Positions 1-9,001 of a stretch of 64,000 bases of DNA are shown here, piece after piece. Position 1 is the first letter of the stretch. Every line of letters begins with the position of its first letter. A program made the translations under genes and the position numbers. This DNA is from Nocardioides guangzhouensis (GTDB lineage Bacteria > Actinomycetota > Actinomycetes > Propionibacteriales > Nocardioidaceae), in the NCBI RefSeq assembly GCF_004519545.1, contig NZ_SDKM01000002.1:186001-250000 (forward strand), in the 5' to 3' direction. Under the pieces are notes generated by a model. The model was not told where the DNA came from, did not search any database, and was given only the letters and a program-made list of their open reading frames with translations.

Positions 1-319
1 CGTGCGGCCGGGCGGGATCGGCGCAGGCCTCGATCACCTCCTCGAACGCGGTGTCGACGCGGATCTCGAAGCGACGGCAGGACCGGTGCAGCGACCGGGA
101 CACCTTGAGGCCGCCCGGCTCGAGGACCCCGCGGCGCTCCGGGGACCACCAGCCCATCGGCGCGCGCGGGCGGTCGTCGAACGGCATGGGGAAGAGCCCG
201 GCGCGGTAAGCACCGAGGACGGTGCCGGGCTCGAGGTCGGCCCCGATCCCCACGAGGTCGTCGTCCACGGCGCGCGGGTCGGGGAAGACCCACGGCGTGG
301 GCGGCGGGTCGATCGGCAC
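1..319 (-). CDS. aat: Leucyl/phenylalanyl-tRNA-protein transferase, N-terminal part
   Basis: The protein reads from a GTG at 319 and runs off the left edge after about 106 residues. The opening (PPPTPWVFPDP, then DDDLVGIGADLEPGTVL and YRAGLFPMPF) and the following GWWSPERRGVLEP block are the hallmark start of Aat, which moves Leu or Phe from tRNA onto N-terminal Lys/Arg of proteins as an N-degron tag for ClpS/ClpAP-type turnover. No in-frame start lies further upstream before the divergent gene at 363. Only the amino-terminal half is visible, so catalytic integrity cannot be judged. Confidence 0.85.
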   Translation of the reverse strand, partial: MPIDPPPTPWVFPDPRAVDDDLVGIGADLEPGTVLGAYRAGLFPMPFDDRPRAPMGWWSPERRGVLEPGGLKVSRSLHRSCRRFEIRVDTAFEEVIEACADPARPH

Positions 320-350
320 GCGACCACGATAGGCGCGTGGGTGGCCTGCC

Positions 351-356
351 TAGGAT
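351..356 (+). promoter_or_regulatory. Candidate -10 box (TAGGAT), leaderless start
   Basis: TAGGAT lies 6 nt before the ATG at 363, the spacing expected if transcription starts at the A of the start codon. No Shine-Dalgarno sequence fits in the gap. One of eight such arrangements in this window. Confidence 0.5.
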
Positions 357-362
357 GCACGC

Positions 363-1043
363 ATGAGCATCAAGGGATCGGTCGGCCGGAGCCTGGCGCC
401 GCACGTGCCGCGCGCGGCGCCCGACCTCACGGCCGGCTTCGTCCGCGAGGCGCTGCACCGCGCCATCCGCGGCGTCGGCCCGCTCCCGGCCGCGCACGTC
501 AGCGCGGACAAGGCGCTCCGGGAGGCCGGCGGCGACGTGACGAAGGCGGTGCGCGAGGTGATCGAGGACCACGTCCGGTACGCCGGCGCGCAGGGCTTCG
601 TCACCAACCTCGGCGGGGTGCTGGCGGCGGCGCTCGCGATCCCGGCCAACCTGACCGGGCTGGCGTTGATCCAGTGCCGGATGATCGCGGCGGTCGCGCA
701 CCTGCACGGCTACGACCTTGCCGACCCGCGCGTGCACAACGCGATCCTGGCGCTCCTGCTCGGCGAGGACGACGTCGAGCGGCTGGTGCGGAAGCGCAAG
801 CTGCCGACCACCCCGATGGCCATGGCGACGGCACCGGTGTTCGACCCCGACCTCGACGTCGTGATCGCCACCGAGGTGGCCGCGGAGCTGATCGCGAAGG
901 TGGCCGGCAAGCGGCTCGCCGTCGTGGTCGGGCGACGGGTGCCGGTGGTCGGCGGGGTCGTCGGCATGGGCGCCGACGGGGTCTCGACCTGGCGGGTCGG
1001 CCGCTACGCCGCCCGCGAGCTCCTGCCCCGCGCCCGGCGGTAG
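363..1043 (+). CDS. EcsC-like family protein
   Basis: The product is 226 aa. Its middle (GFVTNLGGVLAAALAIPANLTGLALIQ, followed by MIAAVAHLHGYDL and an NAILALLLG helix) resembles the EcsC family, whose members are predicted membrane-associated helical proteins of poorly known role. A second hydrophobic Gly/Val-rich stretch lies near the C-terminus (about residues 185-205). The start is the ATG six nt after a TAGGAT box. Its last 40 nt overlap the 3' end of the convergent sulfotransferase gene. No specific function can be assigned. Confidence 0.6.
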   Translation: MSIKGSVGRSLAPHVPRAAPDLTAGFVREALHRAIRGVGPLPAAHVSADKALREAGGDVTKAVREVIEDHVRYAGAQGFVTNLGGVLAAALAIPANLTGLALIQCRMIAAVAHLHGYDLADPRVHNAILALLLGEDDVERLVRKRKLPTTPMAMATAPVFDPDLDVVIATEVAAELIAKVAGKRLAVVVGRRVPVVGGVVGMGADGVSTWRVGRYAARELLPRARR

Positions 1044-2218
1044 ACCCCGAGCAGCCGGCGTCCCCAGCCACGCTCCTCGGCGGATCGGACCAGCTTCTCG
1101 CGGGCCCGGTACGTCGGCCGCAGGTAGGCCCGCTCCAGCGCGAGGTGGGCCTGGTGCAGCTCCTCGCGCAGCTGCTCCTCGGTCTCGCGCTGCCGCGCGC
1201 CCTCGACCAGCAGCGCCTTGATCGCGTCCAGCGCAGCCTGGTTGACCTGCCGCGGGTTCGGCCGGTCCGGGTCGACGTACGGCGCGTCGGACGGCTCCGG
1301 GAGCAGCTCGTCGAGGTCGCCCACGACGTCGTACCCGCGGGCGCGCAGCTCGGCCACCCACTCCCGGGCCAGGTCCTCGGCCCAGGCCCGGGCATCCGGC
1401 GGCAGCGACAGTCGCGGCGAGCCGGTGCGGCGGGAGAGGGTGTTGTGGGCGAGCAGCTCGCGCACCAGCGGCCGGTAGTGCGCCGGCTCGACGTCCTTGT
1501 TGACGGCCCGGTTGATCCGGCGCACCAGCGCGGTCTCGGGCACGCCCATGGACGGGTTGGACCGCTCGGCCTCGAGGTCGAGCGGCAGCCCGGTCAGGCC
1601 GAAGGTCTCGGCGAACCGCTCCCACAGCAGCGTCGACGGCGCTCCCGGCCGCGGCACGGTGACCACGTGCACCCGTGACGGGTCCAGCTCGCCGCCCCAC
1701 CGGTCGAGGATGTCCGGCACCTCCTGGACACCCCAGAACCAGGTCGCGAGCCGGGTCGCGCGCTCGGGGTCCCGGATCTCGGACAGGAAGCGGTCGTAGC
1801 GCAGGGTCCGCCGGTGCTTGACGTTCTCCTGCCACTCGGCCGGGATCTGCCGGACCAGGTCACGCACCGACAGCACCACGTGGACCTCGGTGCCGGGGTG
1901 GCCGACCGACTCGAGCGCGCGGCGGATCTGGGTGCGGGAGGCGGTGGCCAGGATCTCGTGACTGATGATCGAGGTGCCGTCGAACGCGCGGACCTTCGCG
2001 GCCATCGCGTCCCAGGCGCCGACGGCCTCGGTCTCGAGGCCGCCCCAGGGCAGCCGCATCAGGTCGAGCGCGGCGAGGAACTGCCCGTCGAAGCGGTCGG
2101 CGGGGTAGAGGATCCCCTTGCCGGCCAGCAGGTCGCGGTTGCGGAAGAGCACGTCCTGGAGGTACGACGTTCCCGTCTTCGGGGTGCCCACGTGGAGCAG
2201 GACCCGCCTGGGGCTCAC
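1004..2218 (-). CDS. Sulfotransferase family protein (A)
   Basis: The product is 404 aa from a GTG whose GTGA overlaps the stop of the upstream gene. Residues 5-20 carry the PAPS 5'-phosphosulfate loop motif (HVGTPKTGTSYLQ), and a VLSVRDLVRQIPAEWQ block near residue 120 matches the 3'-phosphate-binding region, where an Arg follows a Ser-containing strand. It likely transfers sulfate from PAPS to an unidentified acceptor. The Arg-rich C-terminus (from about 340) looks like a helical tail. Gene order is sulfotransferase B, unknown protein, sulfotransferase A, almost without gaps, so all three are probably cotranscribed. Confidence 0.75.
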   Translation of the reverse strand: MSPRRVLLHVGTPKTGTSYLQDVLFRNRDLLAGKGILYPADRFDGQFLAALDLMRLPWGGLETEAVGAWDAMAAKVRAFDGTSIISHEILATASRTQIRRALESVGHPGTEVHVVLSVRDLVRQIPAEWQENVKHRRTLRYDRFLSEIRDPERATRLATWFWGVQEVPDILDRWGGELDPSRVHVVTVPRPGAPSTLLWERFAETFGLTGLPLDLEAERSNPSMGVPETALVRRINRAVNKDVEPAHYRPLVRELLAHNTLSRRTGSPRLSLPPDARAWAEDLAREWVAELRARGYDVVGDLDELLPEPSDAPYVDPDRPNPRQVNQAALDAIKALLVEGARQRETEEQLREELHQAHLALERAYLRPTYRAREKLVRSAEERGWGRRLLGVYRRARGRSSRAA

Positions 2219-3345
2219 CGGGCCTCCTCGATCGTCCTCGTTGCGAGCAGGGCACGCAGGGCCACGTCGAGGGCACCGGTCGCTCCTGCGGCGGTCGGCC
2301 CGCACCCGTTGCGCGGTCGCAGGGAGGCCAGCTCGCCGTGCACAGGGTATCCAGCCCGCGACAGCTCCCCGACCAACCGGTCGGCCCGGCGACGTACCCA
2401 CTCCTGCTGGGCCTCGGGCACGCCGGGCAGCGTGCCGCGCTCGCCGGCCAGCAACGGGACCACGACCCGGTCCAGCAGACGCTGGTGCCGTTCCGGCCGG
2501 ACCAGCACCCGCAGCACCTCGTTCACGCGGCGGAGCAGCTCCCCGGCGTCGGCCGAGAGCGGGTCGGCCCGCAGGTCGACGGCAGTGCCGAGCAGCGACG
2601 CGGGCAGCTCCCCGCCGACGAGGACGTGCACCCTCTCCCGGCCGACCCGGCCCGCCCAGCGGGCGGCGACCGCGGCCAGGTCGACCCGCGGCGGCAGCTG
2701 GTCGCGACGGGCCCAGTGGCCGACCCACCACGCCCACGACGGGGTGACCCGGTGCCGGACCCGCCAGGTCCAGGTGTCGGCCAGCATCGCGGCGAGGTCG
2801 TCGGCGACGACCAGCGCGACCGGCGAGCGGAGGCCGGGACGTCGGCCGGCCGCGACCAGGTCCGAGCGGGTCCGGTCCGCGATCAGCGGGTCGCCGACCA
2901 CGGCCCACTTGCGCCGCCACGGCACGGGCAGCGGGGACCGCTGCTCGGGCTCGGGGCCGGGATCGAGGTCCAGCGCCAGCTCGGCGAGCACGCCGACGGT
3001 CATCCGCAGGAGCTCGTCGTCGGGAAGCGCGGCCGGGTCGGCCGGAGGCGGGCCGAACCGGGTGTCGTCGAGGACGCCGACCAGCGGCAGGTCCGGCTGG
3101 CCGCGGCCGGGGGCGCTCGCCGCGAGCACCCGGTCGACGAGGGCCCGGTGCCGGGGGTCGGCAGTGCCGGCGGGGTCCGCGGCCAGGTTGAGGCGGCGTA
3201 CGACCTCGAGCTGGATGGCGCCCGGCAGCAGCGCGTCGGCGGAGGAGGCGGCGGAGTCCGGGTCGCCGGGGGCGAACTCCTGCCAGGGCGTGGTGCCTCC
3301 GGTGCGCAGGTGTGCGACCCACGCCCAGGCGCGTGCGGTGTTCAC
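2215..3345 (-). CDS. Unknown protein between two sulfotransferase genes
   Basis: The product is 376 aa from a GTG. I do not recognise the family. It is rich in Ala, Arg, Leu and Pro, has no signal peptide or membrane segment, and no P-loop like its neighbours. The region after residue 155 (ADRTRSDLVAAGRRPGL, LVVADDLAAMLADTW, RVHVLVGGELPASLLG) echoes sulfotransferase text such as RVHVVTVP, so it could be a diverged sulfotransferase-related protein that lost the PAPS loop. It starts 7 nt after sulfotransferase B and overlaps sulfotransferase A by 4 nt, so translational coupling is likely. Confidence 0.5.
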   Translation of the reverse strand: MNTARAWAWVAHLRTGGTTPWQEFAPGDPDSAASSADALLPGAIQLEVVRRLNLAADPAGTADPRHRALVDRVLAASAPGRGQPDLPLVGVLDDTRFGPPPADPAALPDDELLRMTVGVLAELALDLDPGPEPEQRSPLPVPWRRKWAVVGDPLIADRTRSDLVAAGRRPGLRSPVALVVADDLAAMLADTWTWRVRHRVTPSWAWWVGHWARRDQLPPRVDLAAVAARWAGRVGRERVHVLVGGELPASLLGTAVDLRADPLSADAGELLRRVNEVLRVLVRPERHQRLLDRVVVPLLAGERGTLPGVPEAQQEWVRRRADRLVGELSRAGYPVHGELASLRPRNGCGPTAAGATGALDVALRALLATRTIEEAR

Positions 3346-3352
3346 GCGCCGG

Positions 3353-4453
3353 TCACCAGTCGCGGAGGTGCTCGGCCCGGCGCCGGATGCGGGCCCCGAG
3401 CTCCTGACGCGGGTCGGGGCGGCTCGCCGCCTCGTTGGTCATCGCCGCCAGCGCCTCGATCGCCACCCGGGCCAGCGCCTTGCGCGGCACCCGGTCGGGG
3501 TCGCACCACTCCTCGGCCGGGTCGAGCCGCGGCCAGAGGTCCTCGACGTCCCCCACCACGTGCACGCCGGAGCCCTTGACCCAGTCGATCCAGCGTTCGG
3601 CCTGCTCCTCCGCCCAGGGCAGCCGCTCCGGGGGCAGCTCCACCTTGCCGCTGGTGCTGCCGCCGAGCTCGCCCTCGTCGAGCATCCGGCGGAGCAGGTC
3701 GTCCTGGGGTGCGTAGCGACGCGTCCGCCGGTCGATCCGGCGGTTGAGCCGGCGCAGCAGCTCGGTCTCGGCGATGCCGAGCGAGGCGTTCGCCCGCTCG
3801 CTGTCGAGGGGCGCCCACGCCGGGTCGATCCCGAAGACCGCACAGAACCGTAGCCACAGCTCGTCCGGCTCGGCGCCGGCCGGCGGCACGGTCACCACGT
3901 GCACCCGCTCCGGCGGCAGGTTCCGGCTCCAGTTGTTGAGCACGGTCGGCAGGTCGAACGCGCGCATGAACCACGCCTTGCCGGCCTCGGCACTGTCGAG
4001 GAACCGCTCGAACCGCCACTTCCGGCCCTGCTTGATGCTCTCCTGCCAGGCGGCGGGCAGCTGTCGCGCGAGGTCGCGGGCGCTGTAGACGACGTGCACC
4101 TCGCAGCCGGACAGGTCGTTCATCAGCCGGGCGATCCGGGCCTGCGGGGCCGGGGCCAGGATCTCGTGGCTCAGCACCACGGTGCCGGAGGACTTGCGAA
4201 TCTTGCGGGCCATGGTCGGCCAGGCGCCCCTGGCGTGCCCCGACGTACCGCCCCAGTCCTGGTCGAGCAGGTCCAGCGCGGCCCGGAAGTGGGAGGTCGC
4301 CGGGCTGGTCCAGGCGTTGAGCGCGGGCACGTGGACGTCGTGGTCGCGCAGTCGCCGGGCGTTCACGGTGAGCCGGTCCTGGAGGTACGTCGTGCCGGTC
4401 TTGGGGGCACCGATGTGCAGGTGGACGACGGGCCGGCTGCTCATGTGCCGCAT
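3353..4453 (-). CDS. Sulfotransferase family protein (B)
   Basis: The product is 366 aa. It carries the phosphosulfate loop (HLHIGAPKTGTTYLQ) close to the N-terminus and a VVYSARDLARQLPAAWQ block matching sulfotransferase A, so A and B are paralogues. ATG 4453 has a GAGG 4 nt upstream. ATG 4444 gives an N-terminus that aligns better with A but lacks a ribosome site. It is the first gene of the sulfotransferase cluster, 6 nt downstream of the HMG-CoA lyase stop, so it may also be read from the leucine-type operon. The acceptor is unknown. Confidence 0.75.
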   Translation of the reverse strand: MRHMSSRPVVHLHIGAPKTGTTYLQDRLTVNARRLRDHDVHVPALNAWTSPATSHFRAALDLLDQDWGGTSGHARGAWPTMARKIRKSSGTVVLSHEILAPAPQARIARLMNDLSGCEVHVVYSARDLARQLPAAWQESIKQGRKWRFERFLDSAEAGKAWFMRAFDLPTVLNNWSRNLPPERVHVVTVPPAGAEPDELWLRFCAVFGIDPAWAPLDSERANASLGIAETELLRRLNRRIDRRTRRYAPQDDLLRRMLDEGELGGSTSGKVELPPERLPWAEEQAERWIDWVKGSGVHVVGDVEDLWPRLDPAEEWCDPDRVPRKALARVAIEALAAMTNEAASRPDPRQELGARIRRRAEHLRDW

Positions 4454-4459
4454 TGTGCC

Positions 4460-5353
4460 TCAGGCGAGGGCGGTGACCACCCGTGAGGGGCTGGGGCGCC
4501 CGAGCTCGCCGGCCATCCAGACGCTGGTGCCGACCAGCGCGTCGAGGTCGACGCCGTTGTCGATGCCGAGGCCGTTGAGCATCCAGACCAGGTCCTCGGT
4601 GGCCAGGTTGCCGGTCGCGCTCTCGGCGTACGGGCAGCCACCGAGGCCGCCGGCGCTCGCGTCGAACGTCGTGATGCCCTCCTCGAGCGCGGCGTACGCG
4701 TTGGCCAGCGCCTGTCCGTAGGTGTCGTGGAAGTGGACCGCGAGCTGGTCGGTGGTCATCCCGGCGGCGGCGAACGCCTGCAGCAGCTCCTTGACGTGGC
4801 CGGCGGTGCCGACCCCGATGGTGTCGCCGAGGCTGAGCTGGCTGGCGCCGAGGTCGAAGAGCCGCTTGCCCACCTCGACCACCTGCGGGATCGGCACGTC
4901 GCCCTCCCACGGGTCGCCGAAGCACATCGAGACGTAGGCGCGTACGTCGAGCCCGGCCTCGCGCGCCCGCCGCACGGTCGGCTCGAACATCGCGAACTGC
5001 TCGTCGAGGCCGCGGTTGAGGTTGCGCTGCGCGAAGGTCTCGGTGGCGCTGCCGAAGATCGCGACGTGCTCCAGCCCGAGCTCGAGGGCCCGGTCGAGGC
5101 CGCGCTCGTTGGGCACGAGGACCGGCATCCCGCGGCCCTCGTCGCCGAGCTCGGCCATCACCTCGGCGGCGTCGGCGAGCTGGGGCACCCATGTCGGGTG
5201 CACGAACGAGGTCGCCTCGACGACCGGTAGCCCGGCGGCGACCAGCCGACGGATGAACGCGACCTTGGTCGCGGTGGGGACCAGCGCGGACTCGTTCTGG
5301 AGGCCGTCACGGGGACCGACCTCCCAGATCGTCACCCTCTCGGGAAGGCTCAT
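4460..5353 (-). CDS. mvaB: Hydroxymethylglutaryl-CoA lyase
   Basis: The product is 297 aa, normal for the family. The N-terminal EVGPRDGLQNE motif and VEATSFVHPTWVPQLADA are diagnostic for HMG-CoA lyase, and HFHDTYGQALAN plus GGLGGCPYAESATGNLATEDLV supply the metal-binding His residues and the catalytic Cys loop. It cleaves HMG-CoA to acetyl-CoA and acetoacetate, the last step of leucine breakdown. Its ATG overlaps the stop of the carboxylase alpha gene by 4 nt, which places it third in the operon. Confidence 0.92.
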   Translation of the reverse strand: MSLPERVTIWEVGPRDGLQNESALVPTATKVAFIRRLVAAGLPVVEATSFVHPTWVPQLADAAEVMAELGDEGRGMPVLVPNERGLDRALELGLEHVAIFGSATETFAQRNLNRGLDEQFAMFEPTVRRAREAGLDVRAYVSMCFGDPWEGDVPIPQVVEVGKRLFDLGASQLSLGDTIGVGTAGHVKELLQAFAAAGMTTDQLAVHFHDTYGQALANAYAALEEGITTFDASAGGLGGCPYAESATGNLATEDLVWMLNGLGIDNGVDLDALVGTSVWMAGELGRPSPSRVVTALA

Positions 5354-7203
5354 CCCTGCACCACCTCGAACAGCAGGGCGCCGAGCGCGACCTGCTCGCC
5401 GGCCGTGGGGCCGACCTGCTCGACGGTCCCGTCGAACGGTGCCTTGAGCGCCAGCTCCATCTTCATCGCCTCCATCACGCCGAGCACGTCGCCCTCGGAC
5501 ACCGCCTGCCCCTTCTCGACCCGGACGTCGAGCACGGTGCCCGGCATCGGGGCCAGGATCACGCCGTCGCCGGCGTCGACCGCGTGGTCGCCGAACACGT
5601 CGGGCCGGTCGAACACGAACCGCTGGCCGCGGTGCACGACCTCCGCGATGTGCGGCTGGACGTTGACCACCGCCTGCTCACGGCGACCGTCGATCTCGAG
5701 CACCGCCAGGTGGCTCTCCGCGGACAGCTGGCGCACGGCGTGGTCCCCGACCCGGCCGCGGTGCCGGTCGACCAGCACGGTCTCGTCGAGCTCGACCACG
5801 GTCGGGGCCGGGTCGGCAGCGCCCCGCCATCCGTCGTTCTGGAAGGGGTGGCCGGCGTCGACGACGGCGACCAGCATCGCCTGCACCCAGGCGACGAACA
5901 CCCGGGCCAGGTCGGGCGACGGCGCCGGGACCGTGGCGTGGTCGAGCCACGCGGTGTCGATGGTCGCGTCGCGGAACTCGTCGCTGGCGGCCAGCGCCCG
6001 CAGGAAGCCGGCGTTGGTGGTGAGGCCCAGGATCGCGGTGTCGTCGAGCGCCGCCACCAGTGCCCGGCGGGCCGCCTCGCGGTCGGGACCGTGCACTATC
6101 ACCTTGCCCAGCATGGGGTCGTACGCCGTGCTGACCACCTGGCCGCTCTCCAGCGCGTGGTCGACCCGGGCCCGCTCCGGCCAGCGCACGATCGAGGTGG
6201 TGCCGGCCTGCGGGAGGAAGCCGCCGAAGGAGTCCTCGGCGTAGACCCGGGCCTCGATCGCGTGGCCGGTCACGGTCACGTCGTCCTGGGTGAACGGCAG
6301 CGGCTCCCCGGCCGCGACCTTCAGCTGCACCTCGACCAGGTCGATGCCGGTGACCAGCTCGGTGACCGGGTGCTCGACCTGGAGGCGGGTGTTCATCTCG
6401 AGGAAGTACGCCTCGCCGGTGTCGGTGTCGAGCAGGAACTCGACGGTGCCGGCGTTGCGGTAGCCCACGTGCCGGGCCAGCGCGACCGCCGACCCGGTCA
6501 CCAGCGTGCGGGTCTCGTCGGTGATCGTCGGCGCCGGCGCCTCCTCCAGGACCTTCTGGTGCCGGCGCTGGGTGGAGCAGTCGCGCTCGAAGAGGTGGAC
6601 GACGTTGCCGTGGGCGTCGGCCATCACCTGCACCTCGATGTGGCGCCCGTGCTCGACGTACTTCTCGACCAGCATCGTGTCGTCGCCGAACGCCGACGCC
6701 GCCTCGCGCTGCGCGGCCGCGACCGCCTCGTCGTACTCCTCGGCGGAGCGGACGATGCGCATGCCCTTGCCGCCACCGCCGGCCGCGGCCTTCACCAGCA
6801 CCGGGAAGCCGGCGTCGTCGCCACGCGGCACCACCGGCACGCCCGCGGCGATCGCGATCTCGCGGGCGGCGTCCTTGCGGCCCATCTTGTCCATCACCTC
6901 GGCGGACGGGCCGACCAGGGTGATCCCGGCGGCCTCCACCGCGCTCGCGAACGCCGAGCGCTCGGACAGGAACCCGTAGCCGGGGTGGATCGCGTCGGCT
7001 CCGGACGCGACCGCCGCTGCGACCACGGCCTCGATGTCGAGGTAGCTCCCGACGTGGACGGAGTCGTCGGCCGCGAGCACGTGCGGCGCGCTGCGGTCGA
7101 GGTCGGTGTGCAGGGCGACGCTGCGCAGGCCGAGCGAGCGGCAGGCGCGGATCACGCGCAGCGCGATCTCGCCGCGGTTGGCGATGAGGATCGAGTGGAT
7201 CAC
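5350..7203 (-). CDS. Acyl-CoA carboxylase alpha subunit (biotin carboxylase plus BCCP), methylcrotonyl-CoA type
   Basis: The product is 617 aa. It starts with the biotin carboxylase signature (ILIANRGEIALRVIRACRSLG), contains the ATP-grasp glycine loop (KAAAGGGGKGMRIV) and the EMNTRLQVEHPVTE motif, and ends with a biotinyl domain whose attachment site VMEAMKMEL lies about 40 residues from the C-terminus. With the carboxyltransferase beta gene 40 nt upstream and HMG-CoA lyase downstream, it is best read as methylcrotonyl-CoA carboxylase in leucine/isovalerate catabolism. A propionyl- or acetyl-CoA specific enzyme is less likely given the lyase. Confidence 0.9.
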   Translation of the reverse strand: MIHSILIANRGEIALRVIRACRSLGLRSVALHTDLDRSAPHVLAADDSVHVGSYLDIEAVVAAAVASGADAIHPGYGFLSERSAFASAVEAAGITLVGPSAEVMDKMGRKDAAREIAIAAGVPVVPRGDDAGFPVLVKAAAGGGGKGMRIVRSAEEYDEAVAAAQREAASAFGDDTMLVEKYVEHGRHIEVQVMADAHGNVVHLFERDCSTQRRHQKVLEEAPAPTITDETRTLVTGSAVALARHVGYRNAGTVEFLLDTDTGEAYFLEMNTRLQVEHPVTELVTGIDLVEVQLKVAAGEPLPFTQDDVTVTGHAIEARVYAEDSFGGFLPQAGTTSIVRWPERARVDHALESGQVVSTAYDPMLGKVIVHGPDREAARRALVAALDDTAILGLTTNAGFLRALAASDEFRDATIDTAWLDHATVPAPSPDLARVFVAWVQAMLVAVVDAGHPFQNDGWRGAADPAPTVVELDETVLVDRHRGRVGDHAVRQLSAESHLAVLEIDGRREQAVVNVQPHIAEVVHRGQRFVFDRPDVFGDHAVDAGDGVILAPMPGTVLDVRVEKGQAVSEGDVLGVMEAMKMELALKAPFDGTVEQVGPTAGEQVALGALLFEVVQG

Positions 7204-7243
7204 TGCGTCACATCCTGAAGGCGGTCGGTGGTGGCGCGGGCCA

Positions 7244-8872
7244 TCACATGCGGAAGATGCCGTAGGAGGGGGCGGGGACCGGCGCCTCGGCGGCAGCAGC
7301 GAGCCCCATGCCGAGCACCCGCCGGGTGTCGGCCGGGTCGATGACGCCGTCGTCCCAGAGCCGGGCGGTCGAGTAGTACGGCGACCCCTGGTGCTCGTAC
7401 TGCGCGCGGATCGGGTCCTTGAACGCCTCCTCGTCCTCGGCGGACCAAGACTCCCCCCGTGCCTCGATGCCGTCGCGGCGTACGGTCGCGAGCACCGACG
7501 CCGCCTGCTCGCCGCCCATCACCGAGATCCGGGCGTTGGGCCACATCCAGAGGAAGCGCGGGTCGTAGGCGCGGCCGCACATGCCGTAGTTGCCGGCACC
7601 GAACGAGCCGCCGATCACGACCGTGAACTTCGGGACCACGCTGCACGCGACGGCGGTGACCAGCTTGGCGCCGTCCTTGGCGATGCCACCGTTCTCGTAC
7701 TCCCGGCCGACCATGAAGCCGGTGATGTTCTGCAGAAACACCAGGGGTACGCCGCGCTGGTTGCACAGCTCGATGAAGTGGGCGCCCTTGAGCGCGGACT
7801 CGCTGAACAGGATGCCGTTGTTGGCGAGGATCCCGACCGGGTGGCCCCAGATCTTCGCGAAGCCGCAGACCAGGGTCTCGCCGTACAGCTTCTTGAACTC
7901 GTGGAACCGGCTGCCGTCCCCGACCCGGCGGATCACCTCGCGCACGTCGTACGGCGTGCGGGTGTCGGCGGGCACCACGTCGTACAACGACTCGGGGGCC
8001 TCGTGCGGCTCCTCGACCTCGCCCGCGGGCTGCAGCCGGGTGGTGCCTGCCGCCGCGCCACCGGGCGGCAGCGTGTCCACGATGCTGCGCACGATCGCCA
8101 GCGCGTGCGCGTCGTCGTTCGCGAGGTGGTCGACCACGCCTGAGGTGCGGGCGTGCACGTCGCCGCCCCCGAGCTCCTCGGCGGTGACCACCTCGCCGGT
8201 CGCGGCCTTCACCAGCGGCGGGCCGCCGAGGAAGATCGTGCCCTGCTCCTTGACGATCACGGTCTCGTCCGACATCGCCGGGACGTAGGCGCCGCCAGCG
8301 GTGCAGGAGCCCATGACCGCCGCGATCTGGGCGATGCCCTCGCCGCTCATGGTGGCCTGGTTGTAGAAGATCCGACCGAAGTGGTCGCGGTCGGGGAACA
8401 CCTCGTCCTGCAGCGGCAGGAAGGCGCCGCCGGAGTCGACCAGCGAGATCACGGGGAGCTTGTTGGCGCGCGCGATCTCCTGCGCACGCAGGTGCTTCTT
8501 GACCGTGATCGGGTAGTAGGTCCCGCCCTTCACGGTCGCGTCGTTGGCGATCACCACGCAGGTCCGGCCGCTGACCCGGCCCAGGCCGGTCACGATGCCG
8601 GCGCTGGGGACGGCGTTCTCCTCGCCGGGCTTGCCGTACATCCCGGTGGCGGCCAGCGCGCTGAACTCCAGGAACGGGCTGCCCGGGTCGAGCAGCCGGT
8701 CGACCCGCTCGCGGACCAGCAGCTTGCCACGGTCGGTGTGCTTGCGGCGGGCGGACTCGGTGCCGCCGGCGCCGTCGTTGCGTACCGCTGCCAGGCGGGC
8801 CCGCAGGTCGTCGACCATGTCGCGGAGCCCGGGCCGCGCCTGCGTCGCGGTCTCCTCGGATGTCGCGGTCAC
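7244..8872 (-). CDS. Acyl-CoA carboxylase beta subunit (carboxyltransferase), methylcrotonyl-CoA type
   Basis: The product is 542 aa from a GTG with GGGAGG just upstream. It has the two crotonase-like halves of the carboxyltransferase family: the acyl-CoA side ([57 protein letters not shown]) and the carboxybiotin side ([41 protein letters not shown]). The [18 protein letters not shown] stretch is typical of methylcrotonyl-CoA carboxylase. First gene of the operon. The acyl-CoA dehydrogenase and hydratase that usually complete the pathway are not in this window. Confidence 0.9.
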   Translation of the reverse strand: MTATSEETATQARPGLRDMVDDLRARLAAVRNDGAGGTESARRKHTDRGKLLVRERVDRLLDPGSPFLEFSALAATGMYGKPGEENAVPSAGIVTGLGRVSGRTCVVIANDATVKGGTYYPITVKKHLRAQEIARANKLPVISLVDSGGAFLPLQDEVFPDRDHFGRIFYNQATMSGEGIAQIAAVMGSCTAGGAYVPAMSDETVIVKEQGTIFLGGPPLVKAATGEVVTAEELGGGDVHARTSGVVDHLANDDAHALAIVRSIVDTLPPGGAAAGTTRLQPAGEVEEPHEAPESLYDVVPADTRTPYDVREVIRRVGDGSRFHEFKKLYGETLVCGFAKIWGHPVGILANNGILFSESALKGAHFIELCNQRGVPLVFLQNITGFMVGREYENGGIAKDGAKLVTAVACSVVPKFTVVIGGSFGAGNYGMCGRAYDPRFLWMWPNARISVMGGEQAASVLATVRRDGIEARGESWSAEDEEAFKDPIRAQYEHQGSPYYSTARLWDDGVIDPADTRRVLGMGLAAAAEAPVPAPSYGIFRM

Positions 8873-8939
8873 GCAGCCTCCCTGGGTGGTGTGCCTGGTT
8901 GTCGACGGCCCGACGGTGCGCGTCGGTGTCGCCGATCAC

Positions 8940-8955
8940 GTTAACGATCGCTAAC
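8940..8955. promoter_or_regulatory. TetR-type operator, copy 1
   Basis: GTTAACGATCGCTAAC is a 16-bp inverted repeat with one mismatched pair. It differs by one base from copy 2 and its centre lies 23 bp away, about two helical turns. It sits between the divergent carboxylase operon and tetR. Confidence 0.75.
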
Positions 8956-8962
8956 CACGGAT

Positions 8963-8978
8963 GTTAGCGATCGCTAAC
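8963..8978. promoter_or_regulatory. TetR-type operator, copy 2 (perfect palindrome)
   Basis: GTTAGCGATCGCTAAC is a perfect 16-bp palindrome ending 10 nt before the candidate -10 box of tetR. It is well placed for the regulator to repress its own gene and the divergent leucine-type operon. Binding by the adjacent TetR protein is inferred from position. Confidence 0.78.
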
Positions 8979-8988
8979 CGAAGCCGTC

Positions 8989-8994
8989 TACTCT
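8989..8994 (+). promoter_or_regulatory. Candidate -10 box (TACTCT), leaderless start of tetR
   Basis: TACTCT lies 7 nt before the GTG at 9002, with no ribosome-binding site in between. Confidence 0.5.
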
Positions 8995-9001
8995 TGGGCT
9001 C

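Noticed and set aside
2..1678. Plus-strand open frame over aat and the sulfotransferase gene
   Set aside because: Low-complexity Arg/Gly/Pro product; both real genes in this stretch are recognised by motifs.
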